This document shows positions 33,700 through 42,354 of a stretch of DNA of 64,000 nucleotides, in pieces (positions within the stretch are counted from its first letter, which is position 1; every line of letters begins with the position of its first letter). The position numbers were made by a program, and so were the translations under genes. A model generated the notes under the pieces. It did no database searches, was not told the origin of the DNA, and saw only the letters and a list, made by a program, of their open reading frames with translations. The stretch comes from Acidiparvus fluvialis (GTDB lineage Bacteria > Acidobacteriota > Holophagae > Holophagales > Holophagaceae), in contig JBFSVS010000004.1 of the NCBI GenBank assembly GCA_041263285.1, positions 1 to 64,000 of the forward strand, written 5' to 3'.

Positions 33700-36600
33700 A
33701 TGAACCGATTTAAATCATCTCTCACCATGCTCTCCCTTGCATTGGTTGCCGGTCCTGTTCTGATGGCTCAAGAAGCCACTGGAGCCCTCACTGGAACCGT
33801 GCGAGACCGCAAAGGTAACCCCGTCCCAGGTGTTGAGGTTCGTATCTCAGCTCCAACTTTGCAAGGAGTTCGCACGATCTTCACCGATGCTAATGGTAGT
33901 TATCGCGCTCCGCTCCTGCCTCCCGGCAGTGCCTACAGCATCAGCCTCCGCAAGGAGGGCTTTGTTGGTGCATCCGCGACCGGCGTGAGTGTCAATGTTT
34001 CCCAAACGTCTCGTCAAGATCTATTGATGGAGGCTACAAGCGCTTCAGCTACGGTTGAAGTGTCGGACAACAAAGCCAGCGTGGATAAGACCAATACCTC
34101 ATCACAAACGACCATCACCGCTGAAACCTTTGATGTGCTTCCTGGAACCACACGCGGTATCGCAGATGCTGCCTTGAGAGCTCCCGGTGTCACCCCCGGT
34201 GGTTTCACCGACGGTGGTCGCTTATCCATTCGTGGACAACAAGGGTTTGGAACTCGATTCCTCCTTAACGGCGTGGATATTGCTGACAACGTATTCGGCG
34301 GTACCAACGGTCGAAATTCATATTACGTTGATGATTCAATCGCTGAAATTCAAGTCATTCAGTCACCCATCAATGCCAAGTATGGCGGATTCTCCGGCGG
34401 TGTCATTCAGGCTGTTTCCAAATCCGGAAGTAATAGTTTCTCTGGAACCATGCGAGCCAATATTAGCCGTACCGCTTGGTCAGCGATTTCTCCTATGGGT
34501 ATGCGATTTGATCGCAGCACAGGTCGACCTGCTCCCGGCACGGATCTACAGTCTGCTGAATACACCGTTTTCATTGGTGGACCGATTATTCAAGATAAAT
34601 TGTGGTTCACTGCTTCAACTATTCTGTCGCCCGCGGCCTATGGATCTGGTACTTTCTCCAATCCTACGGGTACCTTATTGCAAACTTCTGCGATGGCAGT
34701 CTATGGTTGGAACGGCGGCCTAACCGGCGCGTCCTTTATTTTTCCGACCGCGGGTCAACAGTTCAATACAGTTTCAGCTAATCAATTCTATGACTTGAAA
34801 CTGACCTATGCGATTAATCAGGATCATAGCCTTGAGTTACAGAGTAATCGTGCCGTGACCCAACAACAAAACCGTAACTACACGGCCACCATGGATCCTC
34901 GCAATTTGGTTCCTCAGACAAATTTGAATGAATATCAAACGATTGCCTATCGTGGAGTCCTTAGTTCCAATACCACGATGGAAGCTCGTTACGGATTTAA
35001 GAACCAAAACTTGTCTGCAGGTGGTGATCCCGCCCTCGGTGATGTCATCGGCAGTTACTATGGTGCTGGTTTCAGCACTCTGTTCTCCCACAATGGGATC
35101 TTTAACAAATCGGACGGGGGAGATGCCCGTAAAATTCAAACCTACTCCGTTAACTTGAATCATTTCCTCAATGACGGTCCTCTGGGTAGCCACAACTTTG
35201 ATGTTGGGTTCGAGTTGCTCCGTCAATCTCGCGCCGCTGCGAATGATCAATCGCCTACGGGATCCATCATCTACAATGCTGGATATAATTCCAACGGTAC
35301 GTTCGTCGTTGACGCAGCCTCATGGGATAACGATGCAGCCTTGTATAACTACTCAACCGATCGCGGTGCTGCTAAGAACAAATTTGACTCTTACTACTTC
35401 AATGACTTGCTAACCATCAATAAAAACCACCAACTGATGCTAGGCGTCCGCTATGACAAGTCCACGGCTTCTGATACCCTCGGATCTCCTGTAACGTCTC
35501 AGAGTGCGACTAGCCCTCGAATGCAATATCGCTATGATCTGAACGGAGACCAAAAATATCTCTTCACGGTCAGTCGAGCTCGCTTCGTAGAAAAGTTAGG
35601 CGATGGTTTTACCAACCGCTTTACTCGTGCCGGTAGCCCCATCACGACTGCATGGAGATTCAAAGGCATCACTCAAACCACGGGTATTACTTGGGTGAAT
35701 ACAGTCTACGGCTCCCCTTATGCTTTCGCCAACATCTCCTATGCACAATTGGTAGATCGTGGAAACTGGCAGATTAACTCTAATGCAGGACTCCTTTTTT
35801 ACTCCTCGCCTCTCAATCGCGGAACATCGCCTAACACAGCCGCTCCTTACAGCGATGAAACCTCTCTCGCTTTCCGTCACAATTGGGATGATGGTTCTTT
35901 CTTAAATATTTCCTACAATATGCGAAAAGGTGGCGATTTCTTCTCTCGAAGTCAAGCCATTGGCCCCAACAATGAAATCAGTCTTGCTATTGCAGGTACC
36001 ACTTTAACTTCTCAAGTTCTCTTTGAACGATGGGCGACCAACAACAACATCGTCCGCGATTACAAGAGTGTTGAAATGGAATTCAATGCTCGCTTAGATC
36101 GTAATTGGAACCTAGGGGGCAATTGGACCATGTCGAAACTACAAGGTAATTCGACTGGTGCTGAAGGTGGCAATCCTCCCGTTCAATCTGAACCCATTGG
36201 ATTCTACGAAGATGTCCACACACTGTATGGTCGTACTTATAACGACTACGCACCTTATGGATATTTGCCTGGTGAACAACGTCACCGTGGATTGATCTTC
36301 TTGACCTACACCAATCGATCTGCTCAGGGTGCAGCCATGAATGCTGCCTTAACCTTTGAATACTTGGGCGGCGGTGCTTACAGCCTGACCCGAACTCAGT
36401 TCTTCGAAGGCCGTCTCAGAGCTGCCGCAGCGGGTTCAACCATTTCTTCTCTTTATCCCAATACCTACAGTCAATTCTATGGACCTCGTGGTATCGGTCG
36501 CTTTAATGACACGTATAATTTCAACTTCAAATTGGGCTTGGAATACCCAATTGTTGACAAGATCCGATTCTTCACCGAAGTTAACGTATTTGGATTGTTC

Positions 36601-36810
36601 AACCACTGGCAGTTAGCCAGTTACTCCACCGCATCCATTGCAGGATCTAACGGTACGACTCCTTTAGCGAGTGCCGTGTCGTCCTTCCGCGCTGCAGGTA
36701 TCACTCCTTCGTTGATTCCTTTGGGAACGCCCCTGGGCTATGGTGTCTACGGTAACGGTAACTTTGCTGGAGGCCGAAGCGTTCGGTTGTCCACTGGATT
36801 CAAGTGGTAA
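33700..36810 (+). CDS. Oar-type TonB-dependent outer-membrane receptor 2
   Basis: 1036 residues. Signal peptide (about 1-23), carboxypeptidase-regulatory domain (about 27-108: GTVRDRKGNPVPGVEVRIS, TDANGSYRAPLLPPG). Plug (about 130-240: ALRAPGVTPGGFTDGGRLS, FLLNGVDIADNVFGG, GGVIQAVSKSGSNSF), then a barrel of about 800 residues ending STGFKW. Same class as the receptor at 26776 but clearly diverged. GGAG lies nine bases before the ATG. Placed between two small barrels; the three may form one transcription unit closed by the terminator at 37460. Confidence 0.9.
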   Translation: MNRFKSSLTMLSLALVAGPVLMAQEATGALTGTVRDRKGNPVPGVEVRISAPTLQGVRTIFTDANGSYRAPLLPPGSAYSISLRKEGFVGASATGVSVNVSQTSRQDLLMEATSASATVEVSDNKASVDKTNTSSQTTITAETFDVLPGTTRGIADAALRAPGVTPGGFTDGGRLSIRGQQGFGTRFLLNGVDIADNVFGGTNGRNSYYVDDSIAEIQVIQSPINAKYGGFSGGVIQAVSKSGSNSFSGTMRANISRTAWSAISPMGMRFDRSTGRPAPGTDLQSAEYTVFIGGPIIQDKLWFTASTILSPAAYGSGTFSNPTGTLLQTSAMAVYGWNGGLTGASFIFPTAGQQFNTVSANQFYDLKLTYAINQDHSLELQSNRAVTQQQNRNYTATMDPRNLVPQTNLNEYQTIAYRGVLSSNTTMEARYGFKNQNLSAGGDPALGDVIGSYYGAGFSTLFSHNGIFNKSDGGDARKIQTYSVNLNHFLNDGPLGSHNFDVGFELLRQSRAAANDQSPTGSIIYNAGYNSNGTFVVDAASWDNDAALYNYSTDRGAAKNKFDSYYFNDLLTINKNHQLMLGVRYDKSTASDTLGSPVTSQSATSPRMQYRYDLNGDQKYLFTVSRARFVEKLGDGFTNRFTRAGSPITTAWRFKGITQTTGITWVNTVYGSPYAFANISYAQLVDRGNWQINSNAGLLFYSSPLNRGTSPNTAAPYSDETSLAFRHNWDDGSFLNISYNMRKGGDFFSRSQAIGPNNEISLAIAGTTLTSQVLFERWATNNNIVRDYKSVEMEFNARLDRNWNLGGNWTMSKLQGNSTGAEGGNPPVQSEPIGFYEDVHTLYGRTYNDYAPYGYLPGEQRHRGLIFLTYTNRSAQGAAMNAALTFEYLGGGAYSLTRTQFFEGRLRAAAAGSTISSLYPNTYSQFYGPRGIGRFNDTYNFNFKLGLEYPIVDKIRFFTEVNVFGLFNHWQLASYSTASIAGSNGTTPLASAVSSFRAAGITPSLIPLGTPLGYGVYGNGNFAGGRSVRLSTGFKW

Positions 36811-36845
36811 TTTGGTTAACTTAAAACTTATTTGGAGTTAAAAAA

Positions 36846-37436
36846 ATGAATCTCAAACGATATGCCTCACTGGTTTTGTTAACCATCCCCTTGATGGCCC
36901 AAACCCCCTCTCCCTTCGCCATTTCATTTAATGGCATGATTGCCAATGCAGACCTCAATAAGGTTGTCTCTAGTAACAACCTGGCTGGGTATGGTCTGGG
37001 TCTCAACGTTCATAGAACGGTGACTCCCGGCCTGGATCTTCGTTTTCATGGAACCTTATTTGGTATTAAGGGTAAAGTGGGTACCGGTTTTGATAACGTG
37101 GTACGACCTAGTTTTTCAGCTGGATTTGACCTTTATCAAGAGTGGAACGGCAACTATGTCTATGCGGGTATTCTTGGAACCGCTTGGAAACAAAATGCCC
37201 TCACGGCTACCAATTACCTTTTCAATAACACAACGGCCGTAAGTACAACGGCAGTTAACCCTGATGGCGGAAATAATCTCGTCGGCAACGATATCAAATG
37301 GGGATTTCGTGTTGGTATCGAACGACCTATCACGTCTCAGTGGTCTGTGAATTTTAACTTTACGCAGTCAGAAATGAATAAGGTCTTCAATCCTTCCTGG
37401 TTTACGGTTGGTGTTGTTTATCGCTTCAATCAATAA
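36846..37436 (+). CDS. Small outer-membrane beta-barrel protein
   Basis: 196 residues. Signal peptide (about 1-19, SLVLLTIPLMAQ). Strand-like segments GYGLGLNVHRTVTPGLDLRF, VRPSFSAGFDLYQEW, IKWGFRVGIERPITSQW and VNFNFTQSEM suggest an eight-stranded barrel, with WFTVGVVYRF near the end. The last residues are NQ rather than an aromatic, which is slightly unusual for a BAM substrate. Last gene of the cluster, 35 bases after the receptor. No family recognised. Confidence 0.78.
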   Translation: MNLKRYASLVLLTIPLMAQTPSPFAISFNGMIANADLNKVVSSNNLAGYGLGLNVHRTVTPGLDLRFHGTLFGIKGKVGTGFDNVVRPSFSAGFDLYQEWNGNYVYAGILGTAWKQNALTATNYLFNNTTAVSTTAVNPDGGNNLVGNDIKWGFRVGIERPITSQWSVNFNFTQSEMNKVFNPSWFTVGVVYRFNQ

Positions 37437-37453
37437 CCTGCCTTCATTTCACT

Positions 37454-37483
37454 AAAAAAGGGCCCCTAAAGGGCCCTTTTTTT
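37454..37483 (+). terminator. Rho-independent terminator after the outer-membrane cluster
   Basis: GGGCCC (37460-37465), loop CTAAA, GGGCCC (37471-37476), flanked by A6 and T7. Strong and potentially bidirectional. Confidence 0.9.
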
Positions 37484-37550
37484 AATCTTTGTATAAATCC
37501 TTATTCAATCTCGCAACTACCGCCAGTCATTCCACTGACTAGGGCTAAAG

Positions 37551-37556
37551 TAAACT
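37551..37556 (+). promoter_or_regulatory. TAAACT element immediately before serS
   Basis: The hexamer ends only six bases before the ATG at 37563. If it is the -10, transcription would start at the A of the ATG, giving a leaderless mRNA. No Shine-Dalgarno is seen. Confidence 0.4.
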
Positions 37557-37562
37557 TATCCT

Positions 37563-38840
37563 ATGCTTGATCCTCAACTCTTGAGAGCCCACTTGGACAC
37601 AACGATCCAAAGTCTTAAATATCGTCATTATGATTTCGATCGAACTATGTGGACTGAATTAGAGAGAGCTCGTAAAAAAGCGATCCAAGACCTCGAAAGC
37701 CTCAAAGCTGAACGCAATAAAATGACGGAACTTATTCGAGTCCGTAAGCAGTCTCAGCAAGACGCCACTGACCTTCTTGAACAGCAAAAAGTATCGTCTC
37801 AGGCCCTAGTTGATTGCGAACAAGATATGCGCTCGATAGAGTCGCAATGGCAAAGTTTTTTGGCACAGATACCCAACGTATCACATACTTCCGTGCCTGT
37901 GGGATTGAACGCCGAAAGTAATCAGGAGATGAAGAGATGGGGAACGCCTCCCGTCATTCATCAACCTCAGGATCACGTTGATCTTGGAGTTACCTTGGGC
38001 ATCTTAGATTTAGAACGTGCTTCTAAGATTACAGGAACACGATTTGCTGTTCTCAAAGGAATGGGGGCCAAACTTGAGCGAGCCTTGGCCTCTTTTATGC
38101 TCGATCTTCATTTGAAGCAAGGGTATACGGAAATTCTCCCTCCCTATTTAGTCAATGCACAATCCATGTTTGGGACAGGGCAGTTACCCAAGTTTGAAAA
38201 CGATCTCTTCAAGGTTCCCCACGGTGATACGCGCCTATATTTGATCCCGACTGCGGAGGTTCCGGTCACTAATCTCTACCGAGATGAAGTACTAAAAGAG
38301 ACCCAACTTCCTATTCGCCACTGTGCTCTTACCCCCTGCTTTCGAAGTGAAGCGGGAAGTTACGGAAAAGATACCAAAGGTATTATCCGTCAACATCAAT
38401 TTCATAAAGTTGAATTAGTTAGTTTCATTCAGGAAGAAGCGGCTCCCAATGAACTCGAACGTTTAACGGCGCATGCCGAAAGCATTCTTGAAGCCTTGGA
38501 ATTACCTTATCGACGCATGTTGTTATGTACCGGAGACATGGGCTTTAGTAGTCATAAAACTTATGACCTCGAAGTCTGGCTTCCTTCCCAGAATGCATAT
38601 CGTGAAATTAGTAGTTGTTCGTGGTTTGGAAGTTTCCAGGCTCGTCGAGCAGGCTTGAAGTATCGGGCCTCAACCCCCAAGGGGGAGAATCGCTTTCTTC
38701 ACACACTCAATGGCTCTGCGTTGGCCATTGGTCGGACATGGGTAGCGATTCTTGAGAATGGCCAACAAGCCGACGGCAGTATCCTTTTGCCGAAAGCGCT
38801 TGTGCCTTATATGGATGGCCTTGAACGAATTACTTCGTGA
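37563..38840 (+). CDS. serS: Seryl-tRNA synthetase
   Basis: 425 residues, class II synthetase charging tRNA-Ser and tRNA-Sec. An N-terminal coiled-coil arm (about 20-105) binds the long variable arm of the tRNA. Catalytic motifs: GTGQLPKFENDLFKV, IPTAEVPVTNLY, motif 2 PCFRSEAGSYGKDTKG with IRQHQFHKVELV, and motif 3 NGSALAIGRTWVAILENGQ. Its end overlaps the convergent ppiD end by 11 bases. Confidence 0.96.
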   Translation: MLDPQLLRAHLDTTIQSLKYRHYDFDRTMWTELERARKKAIQDLESLKAERNKMTELIRVRKQSQQDATDLLEQQKVSSQALVDCEQDMRSIESQWQSFLAQIPNVSHTSVPVGLNAESNQEMKRWGTPPVIHQPQDHVDLGVTLGILDLERASKITGTRFAVLKGMGAKLERALASFMLDLHLKQGYTEILPPYLVNAQSMFGTGQLPKFENDLFKVPHGDTRLYLIPTAEVPVTNLYRDEVLKETQLPIRHCALTPCFRSEAGSYGKDTKGIIRQHQFHKVELVSFIQEEAAPNELERLTAHAESILEALELPYRRMLLCTGDMGFSSHKTYDLEVWLPSQNAYREISSCSWFGSFQARRAGLKYRASTPKGENRFLHTLNGSALAIGRTWVAILENGQQADGSILLPKALVPYMDGLERITS

Positions 38841-40779
38841 GCCCTAGGGCTTTCTCGTCCATCCAAATGCCGTCCCATAGACCCCAGAGAGATCTTAGTC
38901 CTGAGCGAGATTTACCTACTTCCAGGAGCCGTTGCACTTCATATTGCAACATTTGACCTGCTTCTCGATTTTGAATTTCATTGACTAAATTCAATCGAGT
39001 CTCGACGGTGAGTGGGGGAAAAGCTTCTCGTTGACTTATTTGAGCGCACCAAAAAGACCCATCTTCTTGGAAGATGATAGGAGTAAGCTGATTGACTGGC
39101 GTTTGAAGGAGCGCTTGGCGAATTTGAGGCTGAGTGACCAACTCTTGCTTCGAAATGATGGTAATAGATTTAGTTTCTGTGATAGCTCCCAAATCTTTGA
39201 AAGCATCGATTGTTCCCGCTTGTCGAAGGGCTTGCATTTGTATTTGGGTTGCTTTAGCCGCTTGCTCTTGACGCCAGGCTAGAAGCACTTTTGGTCGGAT
39301 ATCTTTCAAGGGAGGGACGCTTGGTTGGAACTCTTTTTCAACACGATAGATCATGTAAGAAGAACCGACTAATTCTGGGCCGGAAACCTCGCCGACTTTT
39401 TTCGAAAAGGCTCGTGTTGCTAAATCTCCAACATTAAAGAACCCTTCTATACTGGGAGTATCCGTCGCTTCGAAAGGCGGACTATTAACAGCCTTAAGGC
39501 CCAGGGATTGAGCCGCCGACATCAAGTCTCCCCGTCCCGCTTTCTTTTTCAACAGTTCTAATTTTTCTTTGGCTTTTTGAGCATAACGTTCTTCGGTTAG
39601 ATCCAACTCTAGTCGAGATTTCACATCCTCAAATGGAGTCACGCGCTCGGCTCGTCGATCATCAATACGGATGAGATGAATTCCGTATTGAGTTTGCACT
39701 GGTAGGCTGACCTCTCCCACCTTCAGACTAAAGGCAGCATCCGAAAACTCTTTCACCATACGAGAGCGATCAAACCAACCTAGATCTCCGCCTGGACCCG
39801 CTGCTTGGGGGCTATTATATTTGTTGGCCAACGCTTCAAATTTCTCTCCTTTAGTCAATTGCTCTCTGACTTCGAGCGCTTTCTTTTTTGCTTCGAGTAT
39901 CTGCTGAGGCGTGGTGGCATCAAAAAGAATGTGACGACCCTTTACTTCAGGGGCCTTTGTAAAAGATACTTTTTGGTTTTCATAGGCCTTTTGTACCGCT
40001 GATTCATCGATGTTTAAATCTCCGATCATATCTCTGGAGACGGCCACTACTTGAATTTGGCGACGAAGGCCTTGCTTGAAGAAGGATCCCTCGGCCTTGA
40101 GATAGAGCTCCAAAGGTCCATCACCGGGATCACTAATATCTTGGCTAGAAGGAGTTACCATCACGGACTTGAACGAAATCTTTTCTTCTTTTAGGCGATG
40201 TTCTAGGGCTAATCGTTCAGCGGATATGGGGACTTTATTTGCATAAATCTGAAAAAGTTTCTGGCGAACTGTTTCTTTTCGAGCAACGCGCTCAACCGTA
40301 TTAATAAAAGCTCTCACGGGTTCTTGGTAGATCTTGACGAGTTCATCCATGCTACGCAAACGGCCTGAAGGATCAAATAAGCCCTTCAGTTCGGGCTCTT
40401 GTTTGGCCTGAGAGGTTAGGATCAATTCTAGTGTCGTTTTAACTTCTGCATCGCTAACCACAATACCCTCGCGTTCACAAAGCTCCTCCACAATCTTGTC
40501 TTGGATGACAGATTGAATGGCCTGTGGCTTCAGTAAGGGGAGTAACTGTTCTTGTTGAGCCTGCGCCCCCCCAAATCGTTGCATTAAATCCATGAGTGCC
40601 TGATCAATATCTCCTTGTTTTATGTCTCGACCATAAACACGACCCAAGACGGTTTCTGGAGTTACAACGGAATTGCCTGAAGGAACGAGGTAGGCCAAGA
40701 GCCCAAGGGTCAGCACAATCATGACGGCGGCGACCGGGGTTCGGTTTGATTTAATGGCAGTTCTAAAGCTACGTAGCAT
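38830..40779 (-). CDS. ppiD: Peptidyl-prolyl isomerase PpiD/SurA-like periplasmic chaperone
   Basis: 649 residues. One N-terminal membrane helix (about 15-34, TPVAAVMIVLTLGLLAYLV), SurA-type N-terminal chaperone helices, and a parvulin domain at about 280-385 (KGRHILFDATTPQQ, AGPGGDLGWFDRSRMVKEF, TQYGIHLIRIDDR). A second partial parvulin-like region follows and then a helical tail. PpiD sits at the Sec exit and helps fold secreted and outer-membrane proteins. GAGG precedes the ATG. Divergent from def. Confidence 0.88.
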   Translation of the reverse strand: MLRSFRTAIKSNRTPVAAVMIVLTLGLLAYLVPSGNSVVTPETVLGRVYGRDIKQGDIDQALMDLMQRFGGAQAQQEQLLPLLKPQAIQSVIQDKIVEELCEREGIVVSDAEVKTTLELILTSQAKQEPELKGLFDPSGRLRSMDELVKIYQEPVRAFINTVERVARKETVRQKLFQIYANKVPISAERLALEHRLKEEKISFKSVMVTPSSQDISDPGDGPLELYLKAEGSFFKQGLRRQIQVVAVSRDMIGDLNIDESAVQKAYENQKVSFTKAPEVKGRHILFDATTPQQILEAKKKALEVREQLTKGEKFEALANKYNSPQAAGPGGDLGWFDRSRMVKEFSDAAFSLKVGEVSLPVQTQYGIHLIRIDDRRAERVTPFEDVKSRLELDLTEERYAQKAKEKLELLKKKAGRGDLMSAAQSLGLKAVNSPPFEATDTPSIEGFFNVGDLATRAFSKKVGEVSGPELVGSSYMIYRVEKEFQPSVPPLKDIRPKVLLAWRQEQAAKATQIQMQALRQAGTIDAFKDLGAITETKSITIISKQELVTQPQIRQALLQTPVNQLTPIIFQEDGSFWCAQISQREAFPPLTVETRLNLVNEIQNREAGQMLQYEVQRLLEVGKSRSGLRSLWGLWDGIWMDEKALGLTK

Positions 40780-40806
40780 GAGGCCTCAATTCTCCGAACT
40801 CTTAGA

Positions 40807-40835
40807 TTACCAAGTAAATACCGGCATTCTATAAT
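40807..40835 (+). promoter_or_regulatory. Promoter of def-fmt
   Basis: TTACCA (40807-40812), 17-base spacer, consensus TATAAT (40830-40835). Start near 40842; GAGGT (40843-40847) is the Shine-Dalgarno before the ATG at 40852, implying a very short leader. Confidence 0.55.
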
Positions 40836-40851
40836 AGAAATTGAGGTCATT

Positions 40852-41358
40852 ATGGCTGTTCGCGAGGTCATCCATTGGGGTGACCCTAGGCTTAAAATTA
40901 AGAGTGCTGATGTGGGCCCCTGGACCCCAGAATTAGACCAATTGGTCACAGATCTCTTTGAGACTGCTCTTGTGGAAGACGGGGTTGGTATTGCTGCTCC
41001 TCAAATAGGAATCAATTTGAATTTAGCCGTTATTGATTGTTCGTGTGGAGAAGACCCCGATTCAAAAATTATTCTGATCAATCCAACCATCGTCAAAGAA
41101 GAAGGCAAACAAGTCGGCCCCGAAGGTTGTCTATCAATCCCTGGTATTCACGAAGTATTGGAACGACCTCAACGGGTCACGATTCGAAATCGGAAAAAAG
41201 ATGGAGCTTGGTATGAGCTCGTTGGTGAAGATCTCTTAGCGCGAGCCTTTTGCCATGAAATTGATCATTTACGAGGCCGTCTTTTTGTCGAGTATTTTGG
41301 ACCAATTAAAAAGAAACTCATTCAAAGAAAATTTATCAAGCAACTGCAGGTGGTATAA
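40852..41358 (+). CDS. def: Peptide deformylase
   Basis: 168 residues. Removes the formyl group from nascent proteins. All three motifs are intact: GVGIAAPQ (44-51), EGCLS (91-95, metal-binding Cys93) and HEIDH (135-139). Basic C terminus. fmt begins on the next base after the stop, the usual def-fmt pair. Confidence 0.97.
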   Translation: MAVREVIHWGDPRLKIKSADVGPWTPELDQLVTDLFETALVEDGVGIAAPQIGINLNLAVIDCSCGEDPDSKIILINPTIVKEEGKQVGPEGCLSIPGIHEVLERPQRVTIRNRKKDGAWYELVGEDLLARAFCHEIDHLRGRLFVEYFGPIKKKLIQRKFIKQLQVV

Positions 41359-42300
41359 GTGGTTCGCCCTCGCGTGGCTCTTTTGGGAACCCCTCGCGTG
41401 GCACTTCCCACCCTAGAGATATTAGCCTCGCTTCGGTCAGTCGATGTAGTCATCACAGGCCCCGATCGCCCATCGGGGCGAGGCCAAAACCTCCTCCCGT
41501 CTCCGGTAAAAACTCGCGCGCTAGCGCTGGGTATCCCCCTTTTTCAGCCCGATGATTGGGGTGCTTCCGATACCCAAGCGATATGGGGCTCGCTCAAAGT
41601 CGATCTTGCTTTTGTGATTGCCTATGGATCCATTCTGCCGCCATGGATGATTGATAGTTGTCACCTCGGTGTTTGGAATCTTCATTTTTCAAAGCTCCCT
41701 CGCTGGCGAGGCGCCGCTCCTGTTAACCATGCAATTTGGAAGGGGGACGAGGAAACAGGAGTGTCCCTTATGAAAATCTCTCCTGCTCTAGACGCAGGAC
41801 CTACTGTCGACTGTCTTGATCGCCCCATTACTCTTGCATCCGATACGCAGAGCCTTCTGGATCTACTATCTCGCGATGGTGCTCAACTGATTAAAAAACA
41901 CTGGTTGGATTTAATCCGTGGATCCTGTTCTTTGATCAATCAAGATGAGCAAAAGGCAACCTGGGCTCCTAAATTAACTAAGGCTTGCGCGCTCCTATCG
42001 GTGGAACGACCCGCCATCGAGATTCATCGCCAAGTTCGTGCCCTACAGCCCTGGCCTAGTGTCGAATTTAATCTTGATCTTGAAACTATAAAAATTAGAT
42101 CCGTTGGCCTCATGAAACTCTCATCTTTGAATCCCGGTACCCTGAGTTGGTCTCATAGCGAAGGAGTATGGCTCACGGCAGGGGATGGACAGGCTGTTGA
42201 AATTGTGTCGCTGCAGCGCCCCGGCAAAGGTATTCAGGCTTCACTTCAGGCCTTACAGCCTTGGGGACATCAAGGGCAAAAAAATCTCCTGCCCTCTTAA
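41359..42300 (+). CDS. fmt: Methionyl-tRNA formyltransferase
   Basis: 313 residues from a GTG that abuts the def stop; AGGTGG is the Shine-Dalgarno. Transfers formyl from 10-formyl-tetrahydrofolate to Met-tRNA-fMet. The catalytic region NLHFSKLPRWRGAAPVNHAI carries Asn and His of the family, followed by DEETGVSLMKI and LDAGPTVD. The C-terminal OB-like domain follows (about 205-313). VALLGTPRVALPTLEIL replaces the more common FMGTPxFA start but fits. Confidence 0.95.
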   Translation: MVRPRVALLGTPRVALPTLEILASLRSVDVVITGPDRPSGRGQNLLPSPVKTRALALGIPLFQPDDWGASDTQAIWGSLKVDLAFVIAYGSILPPWMIDSCHLGVWNLHFSKLPRWRGAAPVNHAIWKGDEETGVSLMKISPALDAGPTVDCLDRPITLASDTQSLLDLLSRDGAQLIKKHWLDLIRGSCSLINQDEQKATWAPKLTKACALLSVERPAIEIHRQVRALQPWPSVEFNLDLETIKIRSVGLMKLSSLNPGTLSWSHSEGVWLTAGDGQAVEIVSLQRPGKGIQASLQALQPWGHQGQKNLLPS

Positions 42301-42354
42301 CAAACTAATCGGGAAAGGAAGTTCTGCTGATAATCTAAGCAAACGTGGAAATAT

